Positions 30,154 through 32,144 of a stretch of 32,144 nt of DNA are shown piece by piece (within the stretch, counting starts at the first letter, position 1; every line of letters starts with the position of its first letter). A model generated the notes under the pieces. The model saw nothing but the letters and a program-made list of their open reading frames with translations, had not been told where the DNA came from and ran no database searches. The translations under genes and the position numbers were made by a program. The stretch is from IMG/VR virus record IMGVR_UViG_3300032006_002537, positions 1-32,144 of that record; one strand, given 5' to 3'. This DNA is from a virus.

Positions 30154-30378
30154 ATGTCAACTTACAGTATTCGTTATTGTGTTATATGAAACTATTTGCC
30201 ACACGCCACTAGGTTAGTGGAAGAGATATCATTTATGGCAAATTATACTGCACAAGATTTTCATTTAGTAGAAGGTAACAGCGGGGAGTTTACTATCTGG
30301 AGAGACAATGAACAAATTTATAGTAAAGGTGCTTTGGATGATTTTCCTAATGGCGACGATATTGTTCGGTTGCTCTGA
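30154..30378 (+). CDS. selW: SelW-like (Rdx family) putative selenoprotein with in-frame UGA
   Basis: Reading from ATG 30154 (GGAG five bases upstream) gives 74 residues if TGA 30187-30189 is read as selenocysteine. The start is MSTYSIRYC (Cys9), then V-I-U12, then NYLPHATRLVEEISFM, LVEGNSGEFTIWRDNEQIY and KGALDDFPNGDD before the TGA stop at 30376-30378. The pattern I-x-Y-C-x-x-U...P-x-A...L, G-x-F-x-I..D...I-Y-S-K and F-P is that of SelW/Rdx redox proteins, with UGA exactly at the second redox position. A 6-bp hairpin with a GGT loop lies 22 bases past the UGA. Other genes here use TGA as a normal stop, so a Trp reassignment is not favoured. If UGA is not decoded, only an 11-residue peptide would be made. 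Confidence 0.75.
30206..30220 (+). promoter_or_regulatory. SECIS-like hairpin downstream of the in-frame UGA
   Basis: CCACTA (30206-30211) and TAGTGG (30215-30220) form a perfect 6-bp stem with the loop GGT. The UGA-to-loop distance of 22 bases and G at the first loop positions fit the bacterial SECIS pattern, in which SelB binds a short apical hairpin in the coding region. The E. coli fdhF hairpin also has a GGU-containing loop. Confidence 0.65.
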
Positions 30379-30553
30379 ACCCCCAATGTATATAAAAACG
30401 GATAGTCATACATATATATGTAAAATGGGTTGTCAAAATTATCCTTCTTGGCTGAAGAATCCAAAGGTAAAAACAAAGTTATGGCGCCCAAAAAAATATC
30501 AGGCACCACATTGTTTCGATCAATGTAGACACAAGCCTATAAAAAAATGGTGA
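30308..30553 (+). CDS. Putative lipoprotein overlapping the SelW-like gene
   Basis: The 81-residue protein has a signal-like N-terminus (VKVLWMIFLMATILF) and a lipobox L-F-G-C at Cys22, followed by a basic mature part with several cysteines (YICKMGCQNY, HCFDQCRH). It overlaps the SelW-like frame by 71 bases in another frame, which is large for this window. It is probably exported to the periplasm; it could be a lysis or envelope protein, but nothing proves this. Confidence 0.55.
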   Translation: MNKFIVKVLWMIFLMATILFGCSEPPMYIKTDSHTYICKMGCQNYPSWLKNPKVKTKLWRPKKYQAPHCFDQCRHKPIKKW

Positions 30554-30556
30554 TAT

Positions 30557-30778
30557 GTGGAGATAATCAAATGGACATTTGGAATATTAATTGGAGCAAT
30601 CTTTTTTTATATTCTATTTGTAATAGTAAACAGCAAGATACAAGAAATGGATAATAAAAAATCAACTTTTAAGTGTCAATATATAAGTGGAAAATGTAAA
30701 GTAAAAGTTACCGAAAAGAATTGCTCTGGCGGATTACCTGTATCATATTGTGAAGGAAAATTAAATGGAAGATGGTAA
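30557..30778 (+). CDS. Single-pass membrane protein, Cys-rich C-terminus
   Basis: The 73-residue protein starts at GTG 30557, three bases after the previous stop. One membrane helix (TFGILIGAIFFYILFVIVN) is followed by a short domain with four cysteines (FKCQYISGKCKVKV, KNCSGGLPVSYC), likely periplasmic and disulfide-bonded. Unknown. It overlaps the next small gene by 14 bases. Confidence 0.5.
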   Translation: MEIIKWTFGILIGAIFFYILFVIVNSKIQEMDNKKSTFKCQYISGKCKVKVTEKNCSGGLPVSYCEGKLNGRW

Positions 30779-30935
30779 CGTGAAAGAAAAAGTTAGATTC
30801 TATCAAAATGAAATAGAAAAAAACTTTACTCAGTATTGTAAGGAGGATAAAAGGCTCAGAAACTTATTAAAAGAGAATATGGATAAGATAAATCCAGAAT
30901 ATTTACCTAATCCAATTCATCCAGCAGAGAGGTAA
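30765..30935 (+). CDS. Small charged protein (56 aa)
   Basis: A 56-codon frame from ATG 30765 within the end of the previous gene to TAA 30933-30935. It starts MEDGNVKEKVRFYQNEIEKN, then KEDKRLRNLLKENMDKI, and ends with a proline-rich tail. It fills the gap before speD, whose ATG is 5 bases after its stop. Unknown function. Confidence 0.6.
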   Translation: MEDGNVKEKVRFYQNEIEKNFTQYCKEDKRLRNLLKENMDKINPEYLPNPIHPAER

Positions 30936-30940
30936 TATGA

Positions 30941-31345
30941 ATGCCCCAACACAAACATTTATTAGTTAGAGCTGAAGTTAAAAACCCAATTAAAGAAGAA
31001 AAAGTATTAAAAAAATGGCTTAGAGAATTGGTCGGAAAAATTGAGATGAAAATCATCAAAGGACCATATGCCGCATATGTAAATCAAAAAGGTAATAGAG
31101 GAATAACAGGAATTGTAGCAATAGAAACATCACATGTTGCAATTCATATATGGGATGAAAAAAATCCTGCATTGGTACAATTTGATGTATATTCGTGTGC
31201 AAGTTTTTCAACACATGAAGTTATATTACATTTAGCACCGATGAACCCGACAAAAATAGAACATTTATTTATAGATAGAGCTGATAATTTTGAAATAAGC
31301 AAAACACAAAAATGGTTATTAGATAATCAAAAAGAGGGAGCATGA
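30941..31345 (+). CDS. speD: S-adenosylmethionine decarboxylase proenzyme (SpeD)
   Basis: The 134-residue protein is the small prokaryotic class of AdoMet decarboxylase, which self-cleaves to make a pyruvoyl cofactor and supplies aminopropyl groups for spermidine. The core IETSHVAIHIWDEKN has the cleavage Ser64 and His69, and FDVYSCASF has the catalytic Cys86. GAGAGG precedes the ATG by 8 bases. Marine T4-like phages often carry speD, perhaps for polyamine supply during DNA packaging. It overlaps the next gene by ATGA. Confidence 0.92.
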   Translation: MPQHKHLLVRAEVKNPIKEEKVLKKWLRELVGKIEMKIIKGPYAAYVNQKGNRGITGIVAIETSHVAIHIWDEKNPALVQFDVYSCASFSTHEVILHLAPMNPTKIEHLFIDRADNFEISKTQKWLLDNQKEGA

Positions 31346-31557
31346 ATATTTGGATAGAATATTTTAAGATGAAAGATGATAGACTAAATAATCATGCCCA
31401 GATGAAGGAACAGGCAAAATGGATTCCGCCTGATCCCAAGGACGTTAGGAAAAGATTTTGTCAAACTTTAAAAGAAGCACAGAACCTTGCAAAAAGTCTT
31501 TTTGATCAAGGGTATCATGTGTCAATAAAACAAGACGGACATGGAAATACTAATTGA
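31342..31557 (+). CDS. Small protein, unknown (71 aa)
   Basis: This is a soluble, basic protein, MNIWIEYFKMKDDRLNNHA then WIPPDPKDVRKRF and a helix with GYHVSIKQDG at the end. Coupled to speD by ATGA; its last 17 bases overlap the start of purC. No family recognised. Confidence 0.6.
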   Translation: MNIWIEYFKMKDDRLNNHAQMKEQAKWIPPDPKDVRKRFCQTLKEAQNLAKSLFDQGYHVSIKQDGHGNTN

Positions 31558-32144
31558 AGGTAAAACTAAACTAATAGAATCCTTAGATGATAAAAGTTTA
31601 GTTAGAATACGAACAAAAGATTCACTTACGGCAAATGATGCCGCAATACAAGCAGACCTACCTGTAGCACAAGATAAAACAAGCCAGACAATTCATGTAT
31701 TTGCGTTACTGAAACGTGAAGGAATACCAGTTGCATATAAAAGCAGAAATGACGAAACATCATTTGTTGCAGATAAATGTAGAATGATTCCTATTGAATG
31801 TGTTATACGTAGAAGGCCATATGGTAGTTATATTAAACGAGAACCTCAAGCATCCTCTTCAGATTTATTTGATCCTGTAAAAACGGAATTTTTTCATAAA
31901 CATGCAATAGTTAAAGGTGAGATGATTTCTGAAGATAAAGCTCGAGAATTATACCTACGAAACGGAGAATGGACAGAAACTGTATACACAGACCCATTAA
32001 TAGAACCACATGACGAAACATGGTTACTTTATCCCCCTAAGCAACCACGACATGATATGCAACCATTAATGGACATAATACCTGTAGTAGATCCTGTAAC
32101 ATTAGAATATATTAGAAATTCGTTAATGATACCCTGTTTTGAAA
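31541..32144 (+). CDS. purC: SAICAR synthase (PurC), 5' part
   Basis: The frame from ATG 31541 runs open to the window end (201 complete codons). It carries PurC signatures: EILIEGKTKLIES at the start, DSLTANDAAIQ, KTSQTIHVFALLKREGIP, IPIECVIRRRPYGSYIKR and the following catalytic-domain segments. SAICAR synthase makes the aspartate-ligated intermediate of purine synthesis. Marine phages commonly carry purine genes to support DNA replication. The C-terminus lies outside the window, so completeness cannot be judged. Confidence 0.9.
   Translation, partial: MEILIEGKTKLIESLDDKSLVRIRTKDSLTANDAAIQADLPVAQDKTSQTIHVFALLKREGIPVAYKSRNDETSFVADKCRMIPIECVIRRRPYGSYIKREPQASSSDLFDPVKTEFFHKHAIVKGEMISEDKARELYLRNGEWTETVYTDPLIEPHDETWLLYPPKQPRHDMQPLMDIIPVVDPVTLEYIRNSLMIPCFE

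Noticed and set aside
30187-30189. UGA as tryptophan (altered genetic code)
   Set aside because: Many genes here end in TGA with ATGA coupling to the next gene, and Trp is coded by TGG throughout, so a changed code is not supported.
30154-30378. SelW-like gene as a nonsense pseudogene
   Set aside because: The only in-frame stop lies exactly at the C-x-x-U site, the rest is intact and a SECIS-like hairpin follows, so decay is less likely, though it cannot be excluded.
1-32144. CRISPR array, insertion sequence or integrase
   Set aside because: No regularly spaced direct repeats, transposase or integrase signatures were seen on either strand.

Overview
The window is about 32 kb of AT-rich DNA with every recognisable gene on the + strand. 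Genes are packed with ATGA or TAATG overlaps and there is almost no intergenic space. The content fits a large, tailed, T4-like marine phage rather than a cellular genome. Markers include a gp31/GroES-like co-chaperonin, Hsp20, MazG, many 2OG-Fe(II) oxygenase-like proteins, SpeD, PurC, flavin-dependent halogenases of the kind known from marine phages, a cluster of CCA-encoding tRNAs, and many small unknown proteins. No virion structural gene, integrase or transposase was recognised. The host cannot be named from the sequence. A selenocysteine-type gene would imply a host that decodes UGA as Sec.

Layout. 1-3.6 kb: a membrane/coiled-coil protein, then a host-takeover cassette of ClpX, translation initiation factor IF-3 and ribosomal protein bS21. 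3.6-5.1 kb: a consensus promoter, Hsp20, ClpS and a Rossmann-type protein. 5.1-7.0 kb: two oxygenase-like genes. 7.0-7.3 kb: a gene-free stretch with strong nested RNA folding. 7.3-12 kb: halogenase 1, a DEDDh exonuclease behind a consensus promoter (possibly leaderless), a QueD-like protein and another oxygenase. 12-13.9 kb: an Fe-S module (IscU and two A-type carriers). 13.9-19.8 kb: halogenase 2, MazG, a holin-like membrane protein, a DnaE-like fragment, gp31-like co-chaperonin and a GT9 glycosyltransferase. 19.8-25.2 kb: halogenase 3, a peroxiredoxin, a carbamoyltransferase split into two genes in swapped order, glutaredoxin and an oxygenase. 25.2-30.1 kb: six tRNAs interleaved with three tandem paralogous oxygenases, a candidate structured RNA, small membrane proteins and a trimmed PEP carboxykinase. 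30.1-32.1 kb: a SelW/Rdx-like gene with an in-frame UGA at the CxxU site and a SECIS-like hairpin, small envelope proteins, SpeD and the start of PurC.

Functional reading (inference). The phage carries tools to redirect host proteolysis (ClpX, ClpS), translation (IF-3, bS21, tRNAs) and folding (Hsp20, gp31). It also carries redox and Fe-S supply (IscU, two A-type proteins, glutaredoxin, peroxiredoxin, SelW-like), metabolic genes (PEPCK, SpeD, PurC, MazG), and a tailoring set of three halogenases, seven oxygenase-like proteins, a carbamoyltransferase and a glycosyltransferase whose substrate is unknown. The strongest new lead is the putative phage selenoprotein at 30154-30378. The swapped split carbamoyltransferase and the structured RNAs at 6977-7247 and 27923-28113 follow.
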